Shown here: in pieces, positions 25,125 to 34,096 of the stretch
Position numbering within the stretch: the first letter of the stretch is position 1
Layout: the number at the start of each line of letters is the position of its first letter
From: Campylobacter concisus
GTDB taxonomy: Bacteria > Campylobacterota > Campylobacteria > Campylobacterales > Campylobacteraceae
DNA: 64,000 bases
Assembly: GCF_002165775.1 (NCBI RefSeq)
Contig: NZ_NDYP01000005.1
Location: forward strand, 1-64,000
Reading direction: 5' to 3'
Translations under genes and position numbers: made by a program
The notes under the pieces: generated by a model
Databases searched by the model: none
Seen by the model: only the letters and a program-made list of their open reading frames with translations
Told to the model about the DNA's origin: nothing

Positions 25125-26099
25125 ATGCAAAACAAAAATCAACTAAAAATAGCCATTGTAAAGCTATCAGCACTTGGTGACATTGTCCATGCGGCGATAG
25201 TGCTTCAGTTTATCAAAAAGCACCATCCAAATGCCCATATCACATGGCTCGTTGATGCTCGTTTTGCAAGCCTTTTAAAAGATCATCCGCTAATCGACGA
25301 GCTAGTCGTTTTACCACTCAAAGAGAGTTTTAAAAAGAGCTATAAGATCATAAAAACGCTTGGTAAATTTGATAAGATAATCGACCTGCAGGGACTTTTT
25401 AAATCAGCCGTCGTCGCAAAACTACTTGGCAAAGAAATTTACGGCTTTAGCAAAGAGAGCGTCAAAGAGAAAATAGCTGCTAAGCTTTACAAGCATAAAT
25501 TTAAAATTGACTACAACGAAAACATAATAGTTAGAAATCTAAGCCTTGCAGGATTTGCTCTAAATTTTAGCTTTGAAGCAAGTGAAATTTTAGAAAAAGT
25601 ACCTTGCTTTGAAGCAAGTGAAATTTATAAAAATGAAAGTGGCAAAAAACGTGTTTTGATCGCTGCCTTTGCAAGCGAAGAGAGCAAAATTTATAACAAA
25701 TTTAAAGATGTGATTAGGCTGCTTGATGGATGCGAAATTTACCTTTGTTACGGAAGTGAGAGCGAAAAAGTAAGGGCTGAGGCGATCATCTCAGGCACCT
25801 CGGCAAAGCTACTTGAAAAACTTAACATAAAAGAGATGATAAGCTTCATTGCAAGCTGTGATTTAGTAATTGGTAACGATAGTGGCCTAACACACCTTGC
25901 TTGGGCGATGAATAGGCCTTCTATCACACTTTTTGGTAACCGTCCAAGCCACAGAAATGCTTACATCACGGATAAAAATTTAGTTATAGATATGGGCAAG
26001 CAAATAGACGCCAGAAGTATCGATAAAAACGACTTTTGCATAAGAGAGATTTTCCCAGAAACGATTACAAATTTTGCAAAAAGGCTACTAAATGGATAG
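25125..26099 (+). CDS. waaC: lipopolysaccharide heptosyltransferase I
   Basis: Adds the first heptose to Kdo in the lipooligosaccharide inner core, at the cytoplasmic face of the inner membrane. The 324-residue GT9 protein has KLSALGDIVHAAIVLQFI at the N-terminus and the ADP-heptose site IGNDSGLTHLAWAM near the C-terminus. First gene of the core locus; it overlaps htrB by eight bases, the usual Campylobacter order waaC then acyltransferase. Confidence 0.93.
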   Translation: MQNKNQLKIAIVKLSALGDIVHAAIVLQFIKKHHPNAHITWLVDARFASLLKDHPLIDELVVLPLKESFKKSYKIIKTLGKFDKIIDLQGLFKSAVVAKLLGKEIYGFSKESVKEKIAAKLYKHKFKIDYNENIIVRNLSLAGFALNFSFEASEILEKVPCFEASEIYKNESGKKRVLIAAFASEESKIYNKFKDVIRLLDGCEIYLCYGSESEKVRAEAIISGTSAKLLEKLNIKEMISFIASCDLVIGNDSGLTHLAWAMNRPSITLFGNRPSHRNAYITDKNLVIDMGKQIDARSIDKNDFCIREIFPETITNFAKRLLNG

Positions 26100-26985
26100 G
26101 CTCTATCTGGCTGGCTTTTATACTTTAAAATTTTTTATATTTTTACTGCCTAGCTCACTTAGAGATTTGCTCGCTAAATTTTTAGCTTTTTCGTATATGA
26201 AGCTTAATAAAAAGCGACTTCACGTCGTTATGACAAATTTAAACCTTGCATTTGGTGAGTCAAAAACCAAGGAAGAGAAGCTAGAGATCGCTAAAAAATG
26301 CTACTACAACTTTGCAAAATACCTTGGTATAAATTTCATCCTAAACCAAAATACAACAAAGCAAAAAGTGCTTGAAAAAGTTAGCTTTAAAAATGAGCAT
26401 AATCTGCTTGAAGTGCTTAAGCTTGATCGTCCGATTATCGTGACGACCGCGCATTTTGGGCAGTGGGAGCTTTTTAGTCTAGCGATGGCTGCTCGCTTTG
26501 GTGCAGTCTCAGTGCTTGGCAGAAAGCTTGATAGTAGCGTCATGGATAAAATTTTAAGTGCAAACAGATCACAGTTTGATGTGGAGCTCATTGACAAAGA
26601 TGGCGGCGCAAAAGATATTTTAAAAGCGCTAAAAGCTAGGCGAATAGTGGGAATTTTAGTCGATCAAAATACCGCTCCAAAAGATGGCATAAAGGTGAAA
26701 TTTTTTGACAAAGATGTGCTTCACACGCCAGCTGCGAGCGTGCTAGCTCAAAAAACAAACGCACTAATAATTAATGCATTTATCTATCAAAAAGATGAAA
26801 ACATAAGCGAAGTTTGCTTTTCGCCAGCCATTGATATAAATAAATTTGACAAAGAAGAGGCGGTACAAAAAGTAACGCAAATGCAGTGCAGCGCGTGCGA
26901 AGAGATGGTTAGAGCAAGGCCAGAGGAGTACTTTTGGTTTCACAAACGCTTTAAAAGATTTTACGAAAAAGAGTATGAATGCTAA
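26092..26985 (+). CDS. htrB: lipid A biosynthesis acyltransferase
   Basis: Adds a secondary acyl chain to the lipid A precursor. The 297 residues include an N-terminal membrane anchor, the catalytic HFGQWE (His-x4-Glu) in TTAHFGQWELFS, and the conserved LVDQNTAPKDG segment. It corresponds to waaM/htrB of other Campylobacter and lies between waaC and a GT2 enzyme, overlapping both. Confidence 0.9.
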   Translation: MDRLYLAGFYTLKFFIFLLPSSLRDLLAKFLAFSYMKLNKKRLHVVMTNLNLAFGESKTKEEKLEIAKKCYYNFAKYLGINFILNQNTTKQKVLEKVSFKNEHNLLEVLKLDRPIIVTTAHFGQWELFSLAMAARFGAVSVLGRKLDSSVMDKILSANRSQFDVELIDKDGGAKDILKALKARRIVGILVDQNTAPKDGIKVKFFDKDVLHTPAASVLAQKTNALIINAFIYQKDENISEVCFSPAIDINKFDKEEAVQKVTQMQCSACEEMVRARPEEYFWFHKRFKRFYEKEYEC

Positions 26986-27683
26986 GCGTTGTCATCCTAA
27001 CTTGCAATAGCGAAAAATATCTAAAAGAGGTACTAGAAAGCGCTAAATTTGCTAATGAGGTCATCGTTGTAGATAGTGGTTCAAAAGATAGCACAAGGCA
27101 AATTTGTGATGGCTTTAGCAATGTGAAATTTCACGAGCAAGCTTGGCTGGGATTTGGCGCGCAAAAGCAAAAGGGCGTGGATCTAGCTAAAAATGAGTGG
27201 ATCTTTGTGCTTGATAGCGACGAGGTGATCATGGATGAACTTAAAAACGAGATCATAGATACATTAAAAGAGCCAAAATTTATGGCTTACAACGTAGCTA
27301 GGCTAAATTTTTTCTTTGGCAAAGCGATCAAAAATATGGGGCTCTATCCAGACTACACGGTGAGGCTTTTTAACAAAAATTTTACCAAATTTGATGGCAG
27401 AGCCGTGCATGAAAAGGTTATTTTAAATGACGGCTCGCAAAAGCTTGGAGTACTTAAAAATCACTTCTTGCACTATGCATATGAGAGTATCGAGCAGTTT
27501 ATCTCTAAACAAAATCGCTACTCAAGCATGGGGGCAAAAAGGAATTTATTTAAAGCTTTAACAAGCCCAGCGTGGACATTTTTTAAGCTTTATGTGCTAA
27601 AAGGTGGCTTTAAAGAGGGCTTTGCTGGCTACGTCATAGCCAGGCTTTACGCCCAGTACACATTTTGGAAATATATAAAATGA
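26979..27683 (+). CDS. GT2 glycosyltransferase, WaaE/LgtF-like
   Basis: Likely adds glucose to an inner-core heptose. The 234 residues start with the GT2 motif MLSVVILTCNSEKYLKEVL, then VVDSGSKDSTRQI and the metal-binding FVLDSDEVI, and the family-specific YPDYTVRLFNKN and GRAVHEKV. Only one GT domain is present, whereas some C. jejuni core enzymes at this position carry two. Overlaps htrB by seven bases and the next gene by four. Confidence 0.85.
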   Translation: MLSVVILTCNSEKYLKEVLESAKFANEVIVVDSGSKDSTRQICDGFSNVKFHEQAWLGFGAQKQKGVDLAKNEWIFVLDSDEVIMDELKNEIIDTLKEPKFMAYNVARLNFFFGKAIKNMGLYPDYTVRLFNKNFTKFDGRAVHEKVILNDGSQKLGVLKNHFLHYAYESIEQFISKQNRYSSMGAKRNLFKALTSPAWTFFKLYVLKGGFKEGFAGYVIARLYAQYTFWKYIK

Positions 27684-28741
27684 AAATACTTGTAATTAAA
27701 TTTAGAAATATCGGCGACGTGCTTTTAACCACGCCGCTCATTGAAAATTTACACCACTACTACCCAGATGCAACCATCGACTTTGCTCTAAACAAAGACA
27801 CAGAAGCGATGATAGAAGGCAATCCTTATATAAATAAAATTCACATTTACGATAGACAAAGTGCAAATTCTGGCTTTTTTAAAAAACTAATTACCGAGAT
27901 AAAATTTATAAAAGCCATCAAAAAAGAAAAATACGATATGGCCGTGCAAACAACCACGGGGGATCGCGGTATCATCATCTCAAAATACGCAAAGATCAAA
28001 AAAATAGTAGGCTTTCTTGGTAAAAATCAATCAATAAATACACTTCTAAACGTCAAAGCAAAATACTATGAAAATTTTTCACATACGATCGATCATAATC
28101 TAAATGCTTTAAGGGCTTTGGGATTTGAACCGGTTAGCAAAAAGATGAGTGTATTTTCGGACGAGAGTGTGGAGCATCTAAATTTACCAAAACGCTTTGT
28201 ACATATGCATCTTACAAGCCGCTGGATGTTTAAATGCGCAAATGATGAGAGCATGGCAGAGATCATTGACTACTGCGAAAATGAGCTTGGGGTAAAGGTC
28301 GTGCTAACAAGCGACAATAAAGAAAATGAACTTGAAAAGCTAGCAAGCGTACTAAAAATTTGCAAGAGTAAGCCTATAAATTTAGGCGGCAAATTAAATT
28401 TGAAACAAACGATCACCTTATCGAAGCGTTCAAGCCTTTTTATCGGTGTTGATACCGCCATCATGCATATTGCCGCTGCAAATGATGTACCAGTCATAGC
28501 CTTTTTTGGTCCAAGTAATGCTTTTGAGTGGGGGCCTTGGGATAACTCACTCATGGAAAATGGCTATACAGCACAAAATGGTATCCAAAATATGGGGAAA
28601 CACATCGTCTATCAAAAAGACTGGGACTTTGTGCCTTGCGATAAAGAGGGCATAGCAAAGCATGGAATAGAAAAGACCTTGATGGATTTTAGCGACGAAA
28701 TGCCAAAAATAAAAGCCAAAATAAAAGAAATTTTAGGATAG
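27680..28741 (+). CDS. GT9 heptosyltransferase (WaaF/WaaQ-like)
   Basis: A second GT9 enzyme of 353 residues: KILVIKFRNIGDVLLTTPL at the N-terminus, a central VGFLGKN segment, and the donor-binding FIGVDTAIMHIAAAND with AFFGPSNAFEWGPW at the C-terminal side. The ATG at 27680 overlaps the previous stop as ATGA and is preferred to an in-frame start five codons earlier. It could add heptose II or a branch heptose; sequence alone does not decide. Confidence 0.8.
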   Translation: MKILVIKFRNIGDVLLTTPLIENLHHYYPDATIDFALNKDTEAMIEGNPYINKIHIYDRQSANSGFFKKLITEIKFIKAIKKEKYDMAVQTTTGDRGIIISKYAKIKKIVGFLGKNQSINTLLNVKAKYYENFSHTIDHNLNALRALGFEPVSKKMSVFSDESVEHLNLPKRFVHMHLTSRWMFKCANDESMAEIIDYCENELGVKVVLTSDNKENELEKLASVLKICKSKPINLGGKLNLKQTITLSKRSSLFIGVDTAIMHIAAANDVPVIAFFGPSNAFEWGPWDNSLMENGYTAQNGIQNMGKHIVYQKDWDFVPCDKEGIAKHGIEKTLMDFSDEMPKIKAKIKEILG

Positions 28742-28745
28742 GCAG

Positions 28746-29819
28746 ATGAATATTCTTCACACGCAGACACTTTTTAACTGGGGTGGTGAGCAAAACAAGA
28801 CGCTAAATGAGATGCGTTTTATGCGCGAGATGGGTCACAATGTCATACTTTTTTGCAACCCAAATTCCCAGATAGAAAGCATTGCAAAAAAAGAAGGCTT
28901 TAGTGTTATAGCACAAGAGATGAATAAGAAAAATTTTCATAAAAGCGTGCCAGTACTTTGTGAAGCGATAAGCTCAAACAAGATAGATATCGTAATCACA
29001 CATGGCTCGACTGATAGCTGGGTTGGAGCAATTGCTGGACTATTTTACAGAAGCAAAGGTGTTAAATTTTACAAGGAAAGGCATAATCTTTTTCCTATAA
29101 AAGGCTTTCTTTCAAAACTCATGCACAAAAAGCTATTTGATAAAATTTTATACATCTCAGATAGTGTCAAAGAGTACCTGTTAAGCATCAGAGTTAGCAA
29201 AGATAAGCTCTTTTTTATGCCAAGCACGGTTGATGTTGAAAAGATCGATAGCACAAAAAGCACTTTTAGAGATGAGTTTCATATCGCCAAAGACGAGCTA
29301 GTCATCGGCATTTTTACCTCGCTTTACCGCAAGAAAGGCGTCTTTGACTTTGCAAGTGCTGCAAAAGAGATTTTAAAGTCAAAGGATGCGACTATTGTTT
29401 TTTCTGGCAACATTAGCGACGGCACAAAAGAGCAGATCGCCTCTATGTTTGATGAAAAAGACAGGATCATCTTCACTGGCTTTAGAAATGACGCGGCAAA
29501 TGTTATAAAAAGTTTTGATATCTATGTCTTTGCTTCGCACTCTGAGGGGCTTGGTACAGTCCTACTTGAGGCAATGAGCTCAAAAGTGCCAGTCGTAGTC
29601 TACGATAACGCACCGATGAATGTACTAGTTAAAAACAAAGAACGTGGGCTTTGTGCTAAAAATTTAGATGAAATTTCACTAAAAGAGTGTATTTTAGAGC
29701 TGATAAACGAGCCCGAAAAAGCTAAAATTTACTCACAAAATGCCTTTAAATTTGTGGATGAGAACTTTAGCCATAAGGCGCTAAAAGAAGCTATTAAAAA
29801 TTTACTGGAGCAAAAATGA
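28746..29819 (+). CDS. GT4 glycosyltransferase
   Basis: A 357-residue two-lobed GT-B enzyme. The C-terminal half has the retaining GT4 pattern: LVIGIFTSLYRKKGVFDF, DRIIFTGFRNDAANVI and the donor motif SHSEGLGTVLLEAMSSKVPVV shortened here by the text limit to its core EGLGTVLLEAM. It starts five bases after the GT9 stop with AGGATAGG upstream, and overlaps the deacetylase. It extends the outer core; the sugar is not predictable. Confidence 0.82.
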   Translation: MNILHTQTLFNWGGEQNKTLNEMRFMREMGHNVILFCNPNSQIESIAKKEGFSVIAQEMNKKNFHKSVPVLCEAISSNKIDIVITHGSTDSWVGAIAGLFYRSKGVKFYKERHNLFPIKGFLSKLMHKKLFDKILYISDSVKEYLLSIRVSKDKLFFMPSTVDVEKIDSTKSTFRDEFHIAKDELVIGIFTSLYRKKGVFDFASAAKEILKSKDATIVFSGNISDGTKEQIASMFDEKDRIIFTGFRNDAANVIKSFDIYVFASHSEGLGTVLLEAMSSKVPVVVYDNAPMNVLVKNKERGLCAKNLDEISLKECILELINEPEKAKIYSQNAFKFVDENFSHKALKEAIKNLLEQK

Positions 29820-30613
29820 ACTACCCAGTTTGCGTGCTAACGATGCACCACTGTAATAACAATGAAAATGACTTTGCCATTAAGCCAGAGCTATTTAAAA
29901 AAGCTCTTCTTATGGCACTCGATGAGGGCTATAAATTTATAAACTACAGCCAGTTTAAAGATATAACTAGTGGCCGAGCAAAAGCCTCAAGAAAGAGCAT
30001 TTTACTAACTTTTGATGATGGATATTTTGATAATTATAAATTTGCATTTCCTATCTTAAAAGAGCTAAATATTCCAGCTGTTTGCTTTTTGATAACAGAT
30101 AAGATCAAAGATTTTAAAAGGCAAGACTACGACTTTGCATTTAAAAAACATAAAGAAATAGACTACGAAAAAGATGCGGAGTATTTTTTAAATTTAGACG
30201 AGATCAGGCAAATGCAAGAGAGTGTCCTTTTTGAGTTTGATAGCCATACAGCGAGCCACTTTTCTTGCAAAAGCAATGATAAAGAAAAATTAAGAGAGGA
30301 ATTTTCTAGCTCGCTGGCTAAGATAAAAGAGCTATTTCCTGAAAAACAAGAATTTGGCTTTTGCTTTCCCAAAGGGCACTTTAACGAGCTTTCACTAAAA
30401 GTTGTGAGAGAGTATTATGACTTTGCTTTTAGTGTGATAGATGGCGGATTTTGCGCAGGAGATGATAAATTTAAGATAAGACGTATCGATATATCAAACA
30501 ATGCAAAGAGCGAGAGTGACTACATTTTTAGGATCAAAAAGAAGCTTTTTATCTATTCTACACCAGTGCTAGGAAATTTATATTCAAATTTTAGAAATAG
30601 AGGCTATAAATAA
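29816..30613 (+). CDS. polysaccharide deacetylase family protein (copy 1)
   Basis: A NodB-fold carbohydrate esterase of 265 residues. The metal-site motifs are TFDDGYFDNYKFAFPIL and FDSHTASHFS (His-x3-His), followed by FCFPKGHFNELS. It probably removes an N-acetyl group from a core or glycan sugar. No signal peptide is obvious, so it may act in the cytoplasm on lipid-linked or nucleotide sugar. It overlaps the GT4 gene by four bases and is related to the protein at 31162-31932 on the other strand. Confidence 0.8.
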   Translation: MNYPVCVLTMHHCNNNENDFAIKPELFKKALLMALDEGYKFINYSQFKDITSGRAKASRKSILLTFDDGYFDNYKFAFPILKELNIPAVCFLITDKIKDFKRQDYDFAFKKHKEIDYEKDAEYFLNLDEIRQMQESVLFEFDSHTASHFSCKSNDKEKLREEFSSSLAKIKELFPEKQEFGFCFPKGHFNELSLKVVREYYDFAFSVIDGGFCAGDDKFKIRRIDISNNAKSESDYIFRIKKKLFIYSTPVLGNLYSNFRNRGYK

Positions 30614-31123
30614 TGCTTGAAGCATTAAACGAGGCTTGCAAAGAAATTTAAAAGATAAAAAACGAGCCTTAATCGCTCTTACTGGGCTTCACGGCAGTGG
30701 CAAAAGCACACTTGCAAAACAAATTAGAAAAAATGGATTTAAAAACTTTAAACCTTATCAAGCCGCTGTAATCGACGATGATGTAATGAGTATAAATCTC
30801 TTTTTTATATGACCAATGGTAAAAATTAAAGTCGACCACAAAAATGAGATAATGCCGTTTTTTTTAAATTTATCATGCCATTTGTAAAAGTCGTAATATA
30901 CGTAAGCGCAAATCCACTCTTACGTATAAGTAAATGTGACATTCTTTGTATTTTAAACGCTGATGAAGAAACTCGAATCGCTGGAATTTATAAAAGAAAC
31001 TCGAGCAAGGATCCAAGCCAGTAATCAAAACAATGAGCATAAATTTAAACTAGAGTTCAAATCGCCAATAAAGCAAAATATATAATCAGAAGCGATTCTC
31101 CAGATATCACAAAAAACATATAG
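30613..31123 (+). pseudogene. frameshifted P-loop kinase gene (APS-kinase-like)
   Basis: Pieces in different frames make one broken gene: MLEALNEACKEI, a shift, then KDKKRALIALTGLHGSGKST with a Walker A motif, YQAAVIDDDVMS, later KVVIYVSANPLLR, ILNADEETRIAGIYKRN, and finally IANKAKYIIRSDSPDITKN and a stop. The order matches a small kinase of the adenylylsulfate-kinase type. At least three frame or stop defects are visible. It follows the deacetylase directly and was probably part of the same operon. Confidence 0.7.
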
Positions 31124-31161
31124 CCAAAAATAAGAAAATTTTTACCAATTAATTTAGTTCA

Positions 31162-31932
31162 CTAAGACCTTATCGCCGCGTAGATAGAGCCTAAAATATT
31201 ATTTTGATAAATAAACATAGTCTTTTTTAGCCATTTTTCATCACGTTTTGTAACAATGCGTTTTATCTCTTCAAGGTTGCCATCAGCCTTGTTTATACCA
31301 CGTTTTGTAGTGAAAAATGCGCTATATCCGTGCTTTTTAGCAGAACTTAGGTATTCATCACTATATTTGCCTCTTGGCCAGCAAAGTGCCTCATCATCAA
31401 AGCCAAAGTTTTTCTTCATAAACTCACGGCAAAGACCAAATTCCTCGTCTAGGCTCAGCTGCCCAAAATATCCATCAAAATGGCCATGTGTATGTGAGTG
31501 AAAGTAAAAACAATCACTCATTTTCTCGATCTGCTCTAAATTTAATATCACATCTTGTGGCCTACTTGGAGCAAGCCTCTTGCACTCGTTGTGATCAACA
31601 TTTAAAAAGTTAGCAGGCCTCATCTCGTGTGCCTTTTGTGCCGCTTCTATCCAGCCAGTAATTATAAAAATATTTGCCTTTAGCCCAAATTCCTTCACAA
31701 TAGGATAGGCGTAAATGTAGTTATCCATCCAGCCATCATCAAATGTTATGCAAACGCTCTTTTTAGGCACCTCAAGCTCGCCCTTTTTGTACGCGATAAA
31801 TTCATTTACGCTTAGAGTTTTATAACCATTTTCGGCTAAGAATTTCATATGCGATCTAAACTCATCCACGCTACTAGCGATAAAGCCGCTCTTTTCAAGC
31901 ACGTGGTGATACATCAAAACCGTTACGCTCAT
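31162..31932 (-). CDS. polysaccharide deacetylase family protein (copy 2)
   Basis: A NodB-fold protein of 256 residues: MYHHVLEKSG at the start, metal motif TFDDGWMDNYIYAYPIV, YFHSHTHGHFDG with His-x3-His, and CWPRGKYSDEYL. The C-terminal ends of this and copy 1 are similar (FIYQNNILGSIY and FIYSTPVLGNLY), so they are paralogues. Last gene of a minus-strand operon with a GT2 and a GT4; its start overlaps the GT4 stop by four bases. Confidence 0.8.
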   Translation of the reverse strand: MSVTVLMYHHVLEKSGFIASSVDEFRSHMKFLAENGYKTLSVNEFIAYKKGELEVPKKSVCITFDDGWMDNYIYAYPIVKEFGLKANIFIITGWIEAAQKAHEMRPANFLNVDHNECKRLAPSRPQDVILNLEQIEKMSDCFYFHSHTHGHFDGYFGQLSLDEEFGLCREFMKKNFGFDDEALCWPRGKYSDEYLSSAKKHGYSAFFTTKRGINKADGNLEEIKRIVTKRDEKWLKKTMFIYQNNILGSIYAAIRS

Positions 31933-32978
31933 TTTACAAGTTCCATATATAAATTTTGTGTATTTTCTATCATTTTTTCGATACTAAATGTCTCTTTTAC
32001 GTACTTTCTGCCAAACTCGCCCATCTGTTTTCTTAAATTTTCATCCAAAATGAGCTTTTCAAGCACCTTTTTTAACCCCTCTTTATCGCCATTTTGAAAT
32101 AAAAATCCACTCTTACCATCGCTCACAGCCTCACCAAGTCCGCCCACATCGCTTCCAATAGTAGCAAGCTTGCACGAAGACGCCTCAAGTAGCGCTCCGC
32201 CGATAGCCTCCATGTCTGAAGGTAACACACAGATATCAAGTGAGCCCAAAAAATCGCTCACATCGGTTCTGTTGCCGAGCATAAAGATATTTTTTTTATC
32301 TTTTATATACTCTTTTAGGTTCTCATTTTGAGGGCCGTCACCTACGATGAAAAGGGCTGACTTTTCTAAATTTAGCTCACTAAAAGCATCGATTAAGAGC
32401 TTGTGGTTTTTAGCAGCCCTTAGCACTGCCACAATACAAATGCCTACTACATCGTCACTTAGGCCAAATTCTTTTTTCATATTTATCTTAAATTCTGGTG
32501 TGTACTTTTGCGTATCGATACCTGTATAAATTTTGACGACTTTTTCTTTTTTCACGCCTCTTTTTATAAGATCCTCGCATACTGAGTCGCACACGCCGAC
32601 TACTTTTGTACTTAGATTATAAGGCAAAGGCGATGTTATAGGCAGCTGTAAATGCCTAGTACGAACCACGCTAACGCCACAAATTTTACCCACAATCGCT
32701 CCAATGGCACCATCTTTGCCTGAGTGCGTTGAGATGATTTTTATATTATTTTGCTTTACAAATTTGCAAATTTTTAAAATTTCAAAGATATTGAAAGACT
32801 TTTTGAGATTAAACTCAACGAATTCACACTCTATTTGCTTCTCAAAGCTTTTTGAGCCAGGATTTAGCCCATAAAAAACCTTAAATTTACTCTTATCTAG
32901 CCCATTTATCACACGCTGTGTACGGTGTTCTTGCCCACCAAATCCAAGAGAGCTTTCAAGCTCAAGTATATTTATCAT
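31929..32978 (-). CDS. GT4 glycosyltransferase
   Basis: A 349-residue GT-B enzyme. N-terminal LESSLGFGGQEHRTQRVI is a common acceptor-loop motif of this group; the C-terminal half has VGICIVAVLRAAKNHKLLI, LFIVGDGPQNENL, IFMLGNRTDVSDFLGSLD and the donor motif EAIGGALLEASSC. Lies three bases after the GT2 gene on the minus strand. Sugar specificity unknown. Confidence 0.82.
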   Translation of the reverse strand: MINILELESSLGFGGQEHRTQRVINGLDKSKFKVFYGLNPGSKSFEKQIECEFVEFNLKKSFNIFEILKICKFVKQNNIKIISTHSGKDGAIGAIVGKICGVSVVRTRHLQLPITSPLPYNLSTKVVGVCDSVCEDLIKRGVKKEKVVKIYTGIDTQKYTPEFKINMKKEFGLSDDVVGICIVAVLRAAKNHKLLIDAFSELNLEKSALFIVGDGPQNENLKEYIKDKKNIFMLGNRTDVSDFLGSLDICVLPSDMEAIGGALLEASSCKLATIGSDVGGLGEAVSDGKSGFLFQNGDKEGLKKVLEKLILDENLRKQMGEFGRKYVKETFSIEKMIENTQNLYMELVK

Positions 32979-32981
32979 TTT

Positions 32982-34010
32982 CTACTCTTTAAATTCTTTC
33001 ATTTTTTTATTTGACAAAAAGCCATTTATTGTATTAAAGATTTTTAAAATTTTTGATACATTTTCGTACGATTTTACATTTTTTAGCACTTTAAGCAAAA
33101 TTCTCTGTTTTAATCTAAGCTTTGAAAAACCAGCTGAGTTTATGATGCTATCACTATCTTCATAAAAGAGATCAAGTACCTTTACATAGCTACTATTTTT
33201 TAGATTTGGTCTTGCCAAAATGGCTGGCATATAGACGCTTTTTATCTTTCTAAGCTCTAGATCTGGAACCATTTCAAGAGCTAAATTTTTGTTTTTTAAA
33301 ATCGAGATTATGTCATCATAAACAAATTTATGATCCATCACAGCTTTTAATTTTTCAAAGCCAGCAGTGTTGTTGTCTCCTATCTTATAGTAATAAAAAG
33401 CCTTATTTAGCTTTACAAGAGTTTTTGAAGCGATAACATTTCTCACTACAGCGTGAAAATCTTCAGCTTGTGTGATTCCAACTGGAAATAAATTTTCTTT
33501 TAAAATTTTAGTACTAATCGCCTTATTTGCCGCATTATGCAAGACTTTGTTGTGCCTTGAGGCTAAAAGCCTTTTTAGATACTCGTTTTTATCGATTATG
33601 CCATCATCTTTTGTCTCAAAATCCTTCAAAAGGAGCTTTTTATGACCATAGACCTTACACATATCTGTTATCACTATGTCGGCATCAAATTTTTCTGCGA
33701 TATCATAAATACTTGAAGCATAATCTTTTTCTACATAGTCATCAGCATCTACACAAATAGTATATTTTCCTTTAGCTAGCAATATACCATCATTTCTAGC
33801 AGCACTAACACCGGCATTGCTCTTTGTTTTTAATATTATTTTATCTTTATATTCTTCTAATATTTCTAGCGTATTGTCAGTACTTCCATCATTAATAACT
33901 ATAATCTCAATATCATCCATGTCTTGAGATATAAGCGAATTTAAACAATCCTTAATGTGCTCTTTTTTGTTAAAAACAGGCACTACAAAGCTTATTTTCA
34001 CATTAGGCAC
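32982..34010 (-). CDS. GT2 glycosyltransferase
   Basis: A 342-residue enzyme with a GT-A domain in the first 220 residues: ISFVVPVFNKKEHIKDCL, VINDGSTDNTLEIL, ARNDGILLAKGKY and the metal motif CVDADDYVEKDY. The C-terminal 120 residues are basic and helical. First gene of the minus-strand operon, divergent from the O-antigen ligase gene. Uses many AT-rich codons, like the ligase. Confidence 0.82.
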   Translation of the reverse strand: MPNVKISFVVPVFNKKEHIKDCLNSLISQDMDDIEIIVINDGSTDNTLEILEEYKDKIILKTKSNAGVSAARNDGILLAKGKYTICVDADDYVEKDYASSIYDIAEKFDADIVITDMCKVYGHKKLLLKDFETKDDGIIDKNEYLKRLLASRHNKVLHNAANKAISTKILKENLFPVGITQAEDFHAVVRNVIASKTLVKLNKAFYYYKIGDNNTAGFEKLKAVMDHKFVYDDIISILKNKNLALEMVPDLELRKIKSVYMPAILARPNLKNSSYVKVLDLFYEDSDSIINSAGFSKLRLKQRILLKVLKNVKSYENVSKILKIFNTINGFLSNKKMKEFKE

Positions 34011-34064
34011 GATACTTCCTTTTAATTTTTGTTTAATTGTATATTATTTTTAGTTCAGCAATGA

Positions 34065-34070
34065 TAAAAT
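34065..34070 (+). promoter_or_regulatory. possible -10 element for the ligase gene
   Basis: TAAAAT in AATGATAAAATGTCC, 26 bases before the ATG, in the 86-base divergent gap. Confidence 0.35.
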
Positions 34071-34096
34071 GTCCACTTAAAATTTAAAGGATCTGC

